This document shows, piece by piece, positions 1 through 13,700 of a stretch of DNA of 64,000 nucleotides (positions are counted from its first letter, which is position 1; each line of letters starts with the position of its first letter). The position numbers were made by a program, and so were the translations under genes. This DNA comes from Aplysia californica (lineage: Eukaryota > Mollusca > Gastropoda > Aplysiida > Aplysiidae). Under the pieces are notes generated by a model that ran no database searches, was not told the origin of the DNA, and saw nothing but the letters and a program-made list of their open reading frames with translations. The stretch spans positions 1 through 64,000 of the forward strand of contig NW_004797305.1 of NCBI RefSeq assembly GCF_000002075.1, in the 5' to 3' direction.

Positions 1-48
1 TGTTGGCCTATCACCGCTGATATTCCTCTTGTGGTGCGCAAAAAGTTC

Positions 49-101
49 AGGGTCTATACATGTATAATAATATTATTATTATACATGGACATGTAGACCC
101 T
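49..101. repeat. Near-perfect inverted repeat (hairpin)
   Basis: Left arm GGGTCTATACATGTATAATA and a right arm that reads TATACATGGACATGTAGACC pair around an AT-rich centre with only a small internal mismatch. It may be the end of a small fold-back element or a remnant of one. No function can be assigned. Confidence 0.6.
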
Positions 102-404
102 ACAGCAATCTGGTCTTGTTCTGGTATGGCTGTACTGGTCATTTACTGTTGTACTGTACAAGGTGCGTCATAAGGCAACGAAGGGGTTAAACAGAGTTCA
201 AGGTTGTCTACTAGTACAAGCTAAACTCTAGGGTTTAACGGACGTAAATTGAGGACACATTACACCTATTACATAACATCTTGATATCTTGAGAGAGGCT
301 AACGTTAGGAAAAGATGGAATAAACTAGATAAGGGTGGGGGCCGGGGGGCAGATTCAGAGTTCTAACTCAACTAATTGCATACACTTCACTGATGTTTGT
401 TTAG

Positions 405-480
405 TTTAGTTTAGCAAGAGTTTTACGGCGCACGCAACGGCATAATTTATTATATTAAGGCCCTATGAGCGCGCGAAACA
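405..480 (+). repeat. Diverged hairpin-head fragment, copy 4
   Basis: GAGTTTTACGGCGCACGCAA then CGGCATAA and, after a short AT insertion, CCCTATGAGCGCGCG. It resembles the head of the dispersed repeat, including the upstream TTAGTTTAGTTTAG context seen as TTTTAGTTTTAGTAGAG at 20541. The body is not recognisable. Confidence 0.5.
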
Positions 481-819
481 CAGGTTGGATGCATTCACAA
501 CAGTTCACAGCACGGCTTGATTTTGGTCAATATTCTGATTAAAATGCGTAAAAATTAATGGTCAAAATTTTAGTTTTAAAATAACATTCCGAATAATTGC
601 AAAACAACGGTAACAGTCTACTTCAAAGGCCAATTATGGCCTTTTAATAAAATCAAGAATTTTTTGGGGATCAACGACAGAGACCAGATCTTGTAATTTT
701 TATGGAGACCATCGTCTCCAGAAACCACATCAGTCGCCTCTCTCTCTCTTTTTTTTCGGGTCTTTCCAAAGTCTGGGCATTTTGTTGAGTAAACGTGTAA
801 GGAAAGGAGAAGACTAAAA

Positions 820-905
820 AAAGAAAAAGAAAAAAGAAGAAGAAGCAGAAGAAGAAGAAGAAGAAGAAGAAGAAGAAGAAGAAGAAGAAGAAGAAGAAGA
901 AAAAG
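820..905. repeat. GAA/TTC trinucleotide microsatellite
   Basis: Nearly uninterrupted (GAA)n on the plus strand after a more degenerate purine stretch. The run of Phe codons in the minus-strand frame across it comes from the repeat, not from a protein gene. Confidence 0.95.
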
Positions 906-3900
906 AAATATAACGGAAATAACACCCTTAGTCCCTGGTTAATCAAGAACAAACAACAATATGCAGAAGCTCGGGGTGCTGGTGGTATAACTATATCTGA
1001 TTCTTTAATCTTATCCTGTACTTTCAACAAATACATGTACATGTAGTTTGAAATAGGTGTGTACGTCACTTCCAGTAACCCCTAAGGAATGGAGATAAAA
1101 CAAATTAACTTTCTATTCAAGTTGTAACTAACTTGAAACTTCATATAGCTAGGCAAATATTAACTGCACGTTTTGCGCAACATGCTTTTGAAACCCTGGA
1201 AGAAAGCTTTCATTATTGTCTGCTTGGATAGACAAACTTCACATTCAACCTTAAAATTTTTTAAAAAATAACGCGACATTCCTCCTTTTCTCTAGTCTTA
1301 CCACAATTCTTTTTAAACAAAGACTGAGGGACAAAATTGACTCAAAACTAAAGGAAAGCACAAGACACAAATTTTATTCCAACTGCAATGAGTATCACAC
1401 ACACACAGGGTTCCAAAATTCAAAGCTAGATAAACATAAGCGGTTAAGACTCTTTCAAAGCAGTTCATAAAACAGGCAATTTCCTTAGACCAGAGTGTGC
1501 AGGGTCAAGGGCAAACCTTATCCTCCCTGACTTCCATCCCAGACAGTACAAAGAGCAGAAATAAAGAAGAAAACAGTGACAGTTTTCCACGCTTTTCGTT
1601 GAAGTCAAAGTCAGCTCGAACTGACCCGTAATATAACAACAGATTCACGGTCACCGGCAGACAATAAACTCATAGAGAGAAAGTAAGACAAACATGTGAA
1701 AGCAATAAGACCATCTGGCCCTCAGTGGACTTAGCAAGCACATGACAATAGTGAGAGAACGTTGAGGTGAAAGGAGAGAGATATTTGACCTGATGTTCAC
1801 CATGAGGAGAAGAGACAGCTGAGAATGACAGTAAAAACCCAACCTTGCTGACATTACAAATAAGTAGATCCTTTCAGATCGAAAAGAAATGTTTCAGGAA
1901 GGGAAGAAAAACTAATTCACACCCCACTTTGGTTCACACTTGGAACCTCCATGAGGCAACCAAAGTTTGTTGCTCATTAGATTCTATGTCAAAGGAAACT
2001 GTACTCAGTTCAGACAAAGGATCACAAATGTACTGAGTGAAAAGTGCAAGACACAGGCACAACTATTATGAAAAAATGTTGAGAGAAGTGAGCTAAACAG
2101 CTCAAGAAAGTTCTGTGATTGCTTCATACAAAAATGTAGTGGTGTAGCAGTGGGGGGAAAAAAAAAAAAGAAATACATGCAGTTGGTCTCTGAGAGAAAA
2201 GCATCAGTGTTGGAGAAACTGTTAAAGATGAAAGCCACAAGCATAACAAATGATGAGAAATTAAGTTCGTTAAACACTTTGACGCCTCATCTCGCATATC
2301 GGTGTTGTTTACCACCCAGTTTCTTTGGATTTTCCCAAAAATGCCTCTGCCTTTGATGACAAGAGTTTTTACTATATGAGCCTTGTGATGGCAAAGTGTT
2401 CAGGATTACTACATGGTATTATAAAAATCAGAAATCTTTCATTCAAAATTGAGTTTTGAGCATTTTACTCTTCAGCTTTGTTTAAGAAAATGTTAATTGC
2501 AGAAACATGTTATTTACTCTGTCCTGCCTTGCAGACACAAAACATTCCTCCCACTACGCCATGGTTACCATCAGATTGAAAAACAGATACGGGACAAGAA
2601 AAGCAGGATGTTGAAAACAAAATTTAGCTGAGCCTAAGACAGATGTGGATAGTCCCCTGGTAAAGCCTTTGGTTGCTGGACAGGACAACAGATGAGAACC
2701 AAAAAAAAGAAAAAAGTGCAGAAAACAAATGTTGTCAACTTGCATTTCATGAGGATCAAAATGCAGGACATTTGGCACCTTTTATCAATGATAAGTTTAA
2801 CCCATTCTCATACCCAAATTAATGTCTATGTTTATAAATAGGAACAACATAAGGACGGGAAAGAAACAACACCTCAAGAGAAAGGAAATACAAAACAACC
2901 CTCTTGCTTTTTTTTGGCGTCTTACTCATTTACGAAGGCTCAGACAGCTCCACACACAACCTTCATTCTTTCACATCTAAATTATCACAAGCAAGTGTAT
3001 ACTGTTGTAAATAAAAATCAAAATAACACAATGATAAGCCAGGGCATTGCCCAGCCAAGGAATATGGCATTCCCATTCAACTGCTCAGTTCTCAATGAAT
3101 AAGTTATATTGAATTGAATTCAACACATCATTGGAAGCAAAAATAAAACATGGGTCATATTGTCTACATATATACATGCAGATATACATACAGCCAGGCA
3201 CACATGGTACAGACTATAGAATATCTTTTCTAGCGCTAATTGCTTACTGAGCACCATGTGAAACCGCATAAAATACAGTCATCTAATTGGCACTCGATAA
3301 GACATCGATGCTGAAACAATAAAATACTGTTTATTTTCCTAGACTTTGAAGGTCAACATGAAAACAAAAATATATAAGATAAGCTAATTCTGATGAAAGG
3401 CCCAGTCTTCGTTTATTAATGATGAAGTTAAAATATCATATGTCCATCACTGGTGTCGCTATAACAGAGCTATTGCAGGAGTAAATCACTGTTCAGGTCA
3501 GAACTACCAGATTTCTTCTTCAATACCCAGACAAATCCCATGGGCAGTCGACCGTAGAGATTTCAATTCAAAATTTAACACATATTTATGCATATCATTG
3601 TTTTACTTTCACAGTGTCCCTTGCCTTTCAAATAAACATGTTATTTTTCAAACATATCAAACATGATTCACACTGAAATCTCTTTAGTCTTAAAGACAGA
3701 AATTATCAGGCAGTAGCCTTAACTCACCAACTCTTTTCTTTTCTTTGACTCTCAACCAGCAAAGTTGTTTTTGGTCAAGAGCAACATATAAACAGGACAA
3801 GTTTTCATATATACTTATCCAAGAAGACTAGGCATTGAGGCATTGATCTCAATTACCAAGGAAGCAGAAATGAGCAAAACCCTCCCCCTTTCAGAAAAAC

Positions 3901-4783
3901 AATACCTAAAGTTGCCCACTGCACAGGAAGGGGAAGGGAAAGGCCAACACTAAGCAAAAGTGAGCATGAGTCTAGTGGCAAGTATGTATGAACTGATAAG
4001 ATAGTGATCAAAATATAGATATTCGTATCATTCTTAAAAAAGGAGACAAAATAGACAGTCATGTTTTATAACGCAACAAAGAGAAGTACATCCAGCAGTG
4101 GCTTTTTAAAATTAACTTAACAAGAAACAAATAAAATAAAGATGTGGCCACATCTCTGTTTACAAATGACAATGACCACAGCAAGGTATCTACAGGCAGA
4201 TTGGGTGAGTGTTGACACCGAGAAGAGATAGTAAGTTACAAAACATTGCACTCGTTTAATCACACCACCAACTGAGCACACGTCAGTGATGAGTCTTCTA
4301 TTTGTTCGTCCAGCGTCCCCATTGCAGCGTTGAACTATACAGCTACTGATATCAACTTAAAAAGATAAAAATAATTTGAGACTCTCACTACTGTTTTCAC
4401 AGAAAACATATAAATGTACATATTGATTGAAAAGAAGGACCAGGACAGGAACTTAAAAGAACTGCCAAGCGACACAGAAGTGACTGATATGCAACAACTT
4501 TCAAGCTAGCAGAAATTCTTTTTTGAAAAGCGTAAATCTATTAAATTTGTTATATTTATCAATTCTACAAAAAAGCAAAAAGCCAAATTTAGAATCATGT
4601 GCTGAACTATCATGGAACAAACTTGAATATATTTCACCACCCTTGGTACAAACAGACTTTTTGAAAATCTAGGAACATCTGCCTGAATGGTGCCACTGAA
4701 ACACATGGCTCAGATTGAGACCAAATGCACGTTTGCAAAGCAGTTATTTAGTCATTCCTGTTTCAGGAAAGGACTTGATCTTC

Positions 4784-7700
4784 CTACACAATTTCATCAT
4801 CAGAGTCCTGGCTAGCCTCAGTGTTACGCACTAGCATGTAGTTGTCCATATCAATGGAGCGACAGTGGTTGATGGCATAGCGCAGCTTGCTGGCCATGGC
4901 CGACTGACTGCTGTACGCCGGAAGGCGGAGTTGGAAAAAACATGTCTGGGAGGTCGGGAGACTGTCTCTGCCCTGAGAATGATAGAAGTGAAATGCGAAA
5001 AATGAAAAAGGATGGGAACAATTGAAGTATAAGCAAAAAAAATGAAATAAGTAAAAAGGCAATAAATAAATCTCCCTATGCTTCCGTAATACACTGACAG
5101 AACAGGTGCTCAGAGCCCACACAATATCTGTAGCAATGTTACTTATATGTAAATAAAATTGACCTGTCCATGAAATTCACTCTTTGTCAAAGATAACAGT
5201 CGTCATCTCTTGACCAGTGTCATTATAATATTATGATATAGTTTAAACACAAGAAGGGGAGGGGGAGGTGGTTCTTTGTACAGGTAACTGTCTTCCTCTT
5301 CATAAAGAGCAAGACTTGAAACAGACATTGGCAATCATGGATCACCATTCATTTCTTTATGTGGGTGCTCTCAAAAAAACACATTACATGTATCTTATGC
5401 TTTCCTCGCCACCCATTGTTCAAGTTCAGTAAGTAAATTTTTCTTGGTCTACTGACCATCTACGCCTGCCTCTTTTGCCTTCTATTTTTCTAGTGACAGC
5501 AATATTCAAGGCATTTATGCCGATACAACTGATGAAGAAACTGCATTTGTTTTTTCTAAAGCCTATCCGTACGCTCTGGGGGTCAATTTGTACCCCCAGG
5601 GTTGTATTCTTCATATTTTAGAATACTTCAAGTACCAAGATCTCTTTGAAACTTTCAGTACTTCACAAAAAATCATTTTGACAGACTGCTATGCAAAGCT
5701 TACGGAATTGATTAATGAGTAAATTTCCTCTTTGGAAAGTGGGGGCACAGAGTTACCCACATCGTATGGATACGATAGTAAAACATGACGTACAGATAGG
5801 GTTAATTATTCATACTACTGTATGCCTTTCCCCCCATTGCCTCATTTCATTTCCTTGTATTTCATTCTAAGTAGTCTCCTAAATAGCACACACCTTTTTT
5901 TCTTCTACATAAAATGTCTGGTTTATTTTTCAGTCGTGACGTACAATGAAGGGTAGTAAGTGTATGATGCCATATCTGTTAACATAACTATAGTCATCAA
6001 GTTTCGAATGTATGAAAGCATATGTCGAATACAATGAATGAAAACTGCATTGGCTAGCCACACTGCTGAGTAAAAGAATTTTTCAAGCTGTCTGTTCCCC
6101 TTTGGGTCACGCCAGGCTGGGAGGGTTAACTGAGCATGACAGGGTGATGCCAGATAAACAAACTCATCTGAAACCACTAGTCTCTGGTTGTTGATGGTAA
6201 TTTCAGGTTCCTGTGTATAGAGCTGTTGGGACTGGCTGGTGCAAAAACAATGTGTATCACCGTTAAAAATAATATGGATTCCAAAACTGAAACAGTATCA
6301 TGCTGTTGTTGATAGCCACTGTGCAGCGTCCGCTTTTTTAACTAAACTTAAATGCGTCTTGCTCAAAGACACTCTTCCAGTAATCCCATATCCAAAATTC
6401 TGTGTCATCGATTTTGCTCGACATTACTTGTGAGCCAGAGCTCACTGACCCCTCAGACATTGGAGCCCTCAAACAGTGCATGTAAACCATGCTCACTATG
6501 GACTTGTTTTGTTTTAGTAAGAGTTCTATGGAGCTTTCAATACAATTAGGTCCAATAAGTGCTGGCAATTAGAAGTGTTACCAGAGTGACATACAAAGAA
6601 AAGGAGAAGGAAAGATAAGGATGATAGATATTTGATAGGTAAGAAGAAGCAAAGCACACCAGAGCACCCACCAACCAGCAACTAATGACTTGACCACTGT
6701 GTCTCCTGAACTTTTATTAATAGTGTGCGAGTGAGAATTGTGCAGACAAAATGAAAAGACAATAAAGAAAATACTCTTGGGAACTGTATCCCACGGGGAA
6801 AAAAAAAGACAACAAGCACAGGTAACAGTGTTCTCATTGCTGATTAAGAGCAACATACACACCCGATCTGATGTCATAATCTGAAAGCGCTGGGTAATAT
6901 CTGCAGGGTTACTAGGCAGCCTAGTCCTTCCTGAGATGAACCTCAAAAACTGTATACGTTCCTCATTTGTGAAGGACTCTAACACTGACCAAAACCATCT
7001 GACAAGCACATGATTCTCATCAATGCCACGGTATCTGAAGATAAAACAAAGCAATTGAAGGTAACAGAAACAGCTTTCACATGGTGATAACCATTATTGC
7101 CTTGACAAATAAATATTCAATGACTAAATTGTGAAATGTCTGAATATAAAGTTCAAAGAATAAATAGGGGAGCAACTAAAAAAGGAAACACATCTTTACA
7201 TGTATCCCATAATATTCTATTCAAACATGCAAGAAATGTTTAAAAAAACAAAACAAACAAAAACTATTTGCTGAAAACTAAAGAAGACTGCGCAAGAAAA
7301 ACTGATCATAAATTAATCAAGTGTAAAAAGAAGTTAAGTGTTTATTTGAATTTTCTAGAATGTGCTTCACACTTTCAAGAGCATATACTTCAGCCAGATA
7401 CAGATACTAATTTCTCAATTTTCACAATGAGGAGGAACCTCAGCCAGAATGATTTCACTGAAATACTGGGTCCAGATTGAAGCCAGACACATGTTTGCAA
7501 AGTGTCTAGGCTTGCTATTCATTCAGAGAGAAATGTTGACTTTAGAACAGAACATATCCTATTTTAAACTTTGTTTTCCTCATGTCACTATTAAACACTT
7601 TCAAAACATAAAAGATAGAGAGCTGCCTCTAGAAAAAAGCACAATATTATATATATAGATAGATAGATAGATAGGCTTATATATATATCTGTCTGCCCCG

Positions 7701-10700
7701 CTCAATATCAGTCGTAAGACGCACTATGCTATTATCAGCTACGAGGCTCGAAAGGCAAAAAAGCGACTTTCCATGAACTTTCCATTAAATTTTTGTTATT
7801 TTGGATATATTGAAAGTTTGACGTCTTCTGCTTCATTTAAGATAAAAATAAACACCTATAATCGACTATAAATATTTTATTTAGATTTATTTTGGAGGTG
7901 TGTGTGGTTTGTTGTGAGCTTGGGTGATGAGATAGAGGAATTTAGACCTTGTTAGTGTGCAGCTGTGATATTATTTTTAGTACCATTACCTCCTGGCCAC
8001 CTTTGCTTCAACCAAAGATTCTCCATTAGTGGAAAATCTTTCCTCCAACGTTCTTCATTCGCAAATATTTTTAGATTTTGACCCCTTTTTGAGCATGAAT
8101 GGTCTGAAATGTAAACAACTCAGATTGGTAAAACAGAGTAAAAACAGTAACTTCTAGCTCACTTCAAGCTTGTTTACGTAAACAGCTGACTGTGTGCATG
8201 CCCTGCTAGCTGCTATCGTCAGTTAATCTTTCAGTTTTACACTTGGATTGATTAAAAAAATTAGTTTTTATTGTGTTTTAGAGCTTTTAAAAGATTAATT
8301 AACCTTCCTTTAGATCTCTCAGAGCGGACTCCTTACCAAGAGGCCACCGGAGCGGTCTATGAGCACGTGTGCGTATGTGTGCTGGTATGGTTGTACGTGT
8401 GTGTATGTGTGTGTGCTCTCGTGTGTTTATGGTGCTTTTGCAAATGTATAATCAGGTAATGTAAACACGGCACGTAAGCCGACTCGTGGCCTTCCGAGCC
8501 CGTGGTTTCGGTGAAATGGGGGTAATTCACATCTCTGTTTCTTTACTCTTTTGCTATAAAACACCAAATGCTGAACACTTTGAAAAAGTTCAGATTTTCA
8601 TCGTTCTAATAGTGTAAGTTGTATGTATATCCGGGTATTTGAAGCTGGAGAATCGCCATGGAAAGGGAAGCCCCTCGCTGTCGGAAAAGCGAGGTCTCTC
8701 GGTTTAAAAATGACACCCATGCATTTGAACGCTTTGGGGAATGATTGATGATTAAATACCGAGTTATCATTGGAGGAGAACTATGCAGCTTTAAGCGTGG
8801 TTTCTCGTGGTTATTATTTTTGGCCTTTGGCGTTTAGATAGAAAACCTTGAAAAAAGGGGGGTAAGTTTTCAAAGATCATTTTTAACATGAAATGTGTAA
8901 AATACCGGCTAAAAAAGGTACCAATAGAAAGAACAGTTCTTTTTTTATTAGAATAAAGTCATCGGCTCGGAATTATTTTGCATGAATCCTTCTGCGAAAC
9001 TACCGGGAGCACTCAGTATACTACAGTACTTGTTGCGAGGGCTGGTGCGACGCCGGTCGAGACAACGCTCAGTGTTTTTAAAAATTGAAATAACGACAGA
9101 TCATCGTGTTTGAGCAAATAAAATACTGATTTGTAACAATCTCAGTCTTGAAAAATATTAGGCTTCATTTTTATGTTACAGTGATTGTACTCTTTTATTG
9201 TAGAGATGTTTCTTGCACTTGGTACTCTTTTACTATCTGTCAAACATGGGGTTGCAGCCAGTTAACGACTTCAGCAATATTTTATTATTATGTTAAATTG
9301 AAACGGCTGTCATTCTCTAAAACATTGACTGAGAGGGAAAAGTAAGGTAACAAAATTCTCAGGAGACATGGGCCTTTTCATATGAAACAGATGAATCTGA
9401 CATCGGCTACTTTGAAAATTTAGAGTCTGGTACCTAGTATCATGCTAATATTTTGTTGCATTTGACGTGAAGTCCATTCTCGTGAAAACTTTGTTTGGTC
9501 AGGGTTTTTTTTCCCTCTGTGAATGAATAGTTTTCTACTTTTGTATATTACCTTGTAGAGGCATAGCCAAGATAACTGCTAAATTTCAAGTCTCTATCTC
9601 AATTCTAAGACCCCTATTGCTATTGAAACATGTTGCTCAACTTTGGAGGCCATTTTCTCCTTTTCGTGTTTCCTCACCTCGCACAATAATTAAAAGTTCT
9701 GTATTTTCAGCAAATATTGTCATATTTACTTCATTCTTGTTTTAAATTGTAGGGAAAGGTGATAGTTTTTTAAAATAATGTTCCTTCAGTTTTGAAATTT
9801 CCTTCATATGACTGATATTGACCGGCAAGGACACATATATCTATATATCTATCTTAATACATACATACATATTACAGTAGTCGCCGCCTAAGATCCCGCC
9901 GCTTATGATCCCGGTTCGCTTAAGATCCCGTTGTTTTAGGAAAACAGAATTTTTACTATACAAAAGTCACCCCTAAGATCCCGCTGTGATGGTCTACATT
10001 CGGCTAAGATTCCGCATTTCAGATCATAATTTGTTAAACAAAAACCCGGGCGGGCACAGCCGATCAACCTAGAGTGAAAAGTTGAGATCAATAAACTGTC
10101 CGTCGCGCCGACGATCAACCACTATCGTGAATGTGATCACATACACGTTGTAAAACTCGATGAAGCGATACAATGTTTGCCCCAGACGGGATCACACCGG
10201 GGTGTGAACTGACCGACGCGTTTGTTTTCCCCACGCATCGCACTCACACCTGAGCTCGCCACCTAAACTTGCATCACTCTCTGGGTGGGTAGGGCCTACA
10301 CGTTCGCTCCAGGCAGGATCATATTGAACCGTGAACTCTTCCTTGACCATTGCAGCAGTTGTCTCTACTCCCGAATTTTCGAGACAGACTGAATTTTAAT
10401 TGGTGGGTTCACAATGTAATGGTGTGTAACGACAAAAGCGGTTTGGAAGGAGGGGGGGGGGGAGGGACTCGGTCAGAGATGGAAAGCTATAAATTTTTGA
10501 CAGGTAAAGAGGAGGGGCAACTGGATAAGTGTAGATCTTGAGACTCATGATAGTATAATAAGTGAAAATGGCACGCCACATCCCATTATGCACCGTGATA
10601 GGTCATCAAGGTTAACCACTCTTTGCTCGCCATACGTCATAAACCCACCAAGCAGTCACTTCAGTTCATTGTAGAGTGGAAGGAGACCATTTTACCGATT

Positions 10701-13700
10701 GTGAGCCTTAGCATGGGTCACCATAGATTCTTCCCTGGGTTCATCGGTTAAGATCCCGGTTCGCCTAAGATCCCGCATTTCATTGCTCCCAAGCACCGGG
10801 ATCTTAGGCGGAGACTACTGTATATAGACAATTCTTTGACAAGGATAACTGAATACAGAATGGAGAGACAGTTCTATGTTGTTAATAAGTAATATGAAAA
10901 ACAGACCATTGAAATTCAAAAGCCATCCATCATTTAGCAGGGTTCATTAATAAGAAAAGAACAGAGCTGGAAATAATTTGATAACATAGAAATGACAGGT
11001 GATTCACACAAACTGACCTGACAACCTTCTGTAGAACATCAATGTTGACCTCATCAGTCCCACAGACCAGTCGCTCCAAAGCTTGGGCAGTGAGGAGTGT
11101 AAGAAGAGGCACAGGGATAATGCCCGACATGCCCTCACGAATCAGGGCAACCTGGTGACAGGAAAATGGCATGTTTTTGTTGAATGAGAAAAAAGAGGAA
11201 CATTGAAACAATCCTACTTGGTGCTCTTGTTTGAGTAAAGAGAAGCACATTAACACACTGGAAGCTATTTAGAGTAGGGATAAAGGACAACCAACAGACA
11301 AACAGAAATAACAGAGGGAAAGAAGAGAAGTAGGATATACCAGTGGTGATGTGCAACTACTCAGACTACAAGAAAGAATGACGAAAGACCCATGAAAAGA
11401 TGACACTAAAACACAAGGGGTCAACAGAGAAGAAAGAGAATGCAAGACTCAGAGAAAGACTTGGGTACAAATCCGGGACTTCCCGTGCTCGGATAAGAAT
11501 GGAAGTCTTTTGTTATCAACTAGAACCTTAAGTCTTCCTTTTAAGTCGAGGGACCCAATTGTGAGACATGAGTTGCCAATACAAAGGCCTCAGCAGAATA
11601 TCTCATAGAGTCATTAACTTCTTTCAACTGACAAATGTATATAAACCTTACTAAATTTCTACTAGTAAATGTAGGTAAAATCTGGGGCCCCATGGACAGA
11701 TTTTCACTCACTCTTGAGTACTCTTTACTTTTGGTATTTTCCGATCTCTCATTCAGTCTAGATTTTATTGACACTAGATGCCGAGTGATTAACATTTACA
11801 GAATTCAATTTTACTGGGTTCTACGTTGTGTAATAACATTTTCAATGTTTAACCTTGTTTTTCTCAAAACACACTTTTTCCACCACTTTTTGTTTGCATA
11901 TGGCATGTTTTTTTTTCTCCATTAATTTTTAATTTTCCAACACAGAGACTTGGAATTTGGTATGTCGTTAGAGAAATTGTGGGCTGGTTATTTTTGTACT
12001 TTTTGCTTTAGAATTTTTTAAACAATTTTTTTTCATGCCAAAAAAATTTGTTAAAGATCTAATTCCATATCCCCAACTTTGAGAATATTTTGGATACTTT
12101 CTAAGTATAGTATCAAAATTCAAAACAGCCAGCTGCAAGCACCTATTTATTTGCGATATCTTGCAAGTTACAAAATGAAAAAAAGTTAAAAACTTTAGAA
12201 ATGGTGGAGAAAAAAAGTTTTATATCCCATTTTAAAGATGGCCACCTTTCCATGGCAACATCTTACGTAATCGAGAGTGTAAACAGTTGAACATAATCTT
12301 TTGTCTCATACTTACTGCCAGTGACAAAAGTTGTTTCACTTTGTCTTTAATTAAAAATATTGTCTCGTAAGTATCGAGCCCCCTTAAAGCAAAGCTTATG
12401 AATGCATGTAACCAGCTAACATACCTGTTTGTCCCACTCATGCAGGCGATGGTGGAAGACAGAGTCCACGTACTCCACTCGGTTGTGGAAATGAACAGCC
12501 AGGCTCTGCCCACCAGCCACTACTGGTACCATGTGGCCACTAGAACTCTGACCCTCAAATGTGTCGATGGGAATGAACTAGAAAAACGCATATAAATTTA
12601 ATTTATAAGTAACAAAAAACTGCAGTAGCTTCAGATAAGAGGGTTTCATCAATTTTTCCTAAAATGGAATTTTGAAAATCCAATTATTTCAACTTAAAAT
12701 ATCTTTAGAAACATGACAAAAAAGAGTACTGCATTCTAACAAAGCTAAAAAATCCCTGAGTGCTAAGTAGTTGATAGTTCAAACACAGATAGTTTCTCAT
12801 TGCTTAGTCTTTGTATTCTAATCAAATTAATACAAAGAAAATACAATCAACAGATTAAACAAAGGAACATTTGAAAGAAAAGAACCACTGACCTCATGAA
12901 AGTTTGTTTCATTTATGCCACTCTCATGAATATCTATTATTCCTCTTAGACTCTGGATGTACAAATGGTCAACCTGGGGATAAGTAAAAAATGAAAAACC
13001 TGTAAATCTTGAGAAATCTTTTCTCCTACTACTTTATTAATAGATTATTTTGTAACCAATTTATCCACAACGCCACAAATACACAAATATAAGTATTGAA
13101 AAACATGTGCTGTAATGTACACAAACATATCCTACAAACAGACTGATATAAGGTTTGAGCATGTAGCAGATGGGATGGCAACCCTCCTCTTGTTCAAAAA
13201 CTGCTCTGATAAAGGCAAATGGTAAATGAATAGAGATAGCCGGAGAGCCATGAGAGGTTTTATGTTGGTTGGACCAACACAAGGTCATTAGCAAGGCCTG
13301 TTGATAGCTTTTATTGGCTTGAAATGGACATCAAAACTTAAAAAATCAAAACCAACCTCTTCCAGATCGTCCACCTTGAGAGGCATACCGGCAATGAGTT
13401 TCCAAATACATGGAGCTAGATGGAGATCTAAGGGCTTCTTGGTGCGTACAGCCACACCAAACAGAATACCCAGAAACTTGAAGAGGGCAGGATGATCTTC
13501 GGCAGACAATGATGGATTCAGAAGGTACCTGGCAATTAAGAAATTATAAAAACTAATTTTCTAAGGTCGGGGACAAAATCTATTGTTTTTTTCTTTAAAA
13601 CACAACACCCTGGATATTATTACAAAACTCTCCTTAAATACTACAAAGCATTGTGTCCCCCCTCATCCCAGCTACTATACTACATTTTAATGCTGGTTCT

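Larger units (their letters stand above)
1..4783 (-). other. 3' UTR and downstream DNA of HERC1, no other gene seen
   Basis: Only short open frames without family features occur here. The frame at 671-1069 is a poly-Phe artefact of a GAA/CTT microsatellite. Minus-strand AATAAA hexamers lie at 3412-3417 and 3330-3335, about 1.4 kb past the stop; they could end a long 3' UTR, but I cannot choose between them. The left end holds a hairpin (49-101), a partial copy of the hairpin-headed dispersed repeat (about 405-480) and the GAA tract. Confidence 0.6.

Noticed and set aside
671-1069. 132-codon minus-strand open frame
   Set aside because: Its core is a run of Phe produced by the GAA/TTC microsatellite; there is no other protein feature.
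6578-7054. A 158-codon frame as a single exon
   Set aside because: Only 6863-7034 is coding; beyond the CGG/GTGTGT donor the peptide loses HECT similarity and the phase to exon 4784-4972 requires the splice.
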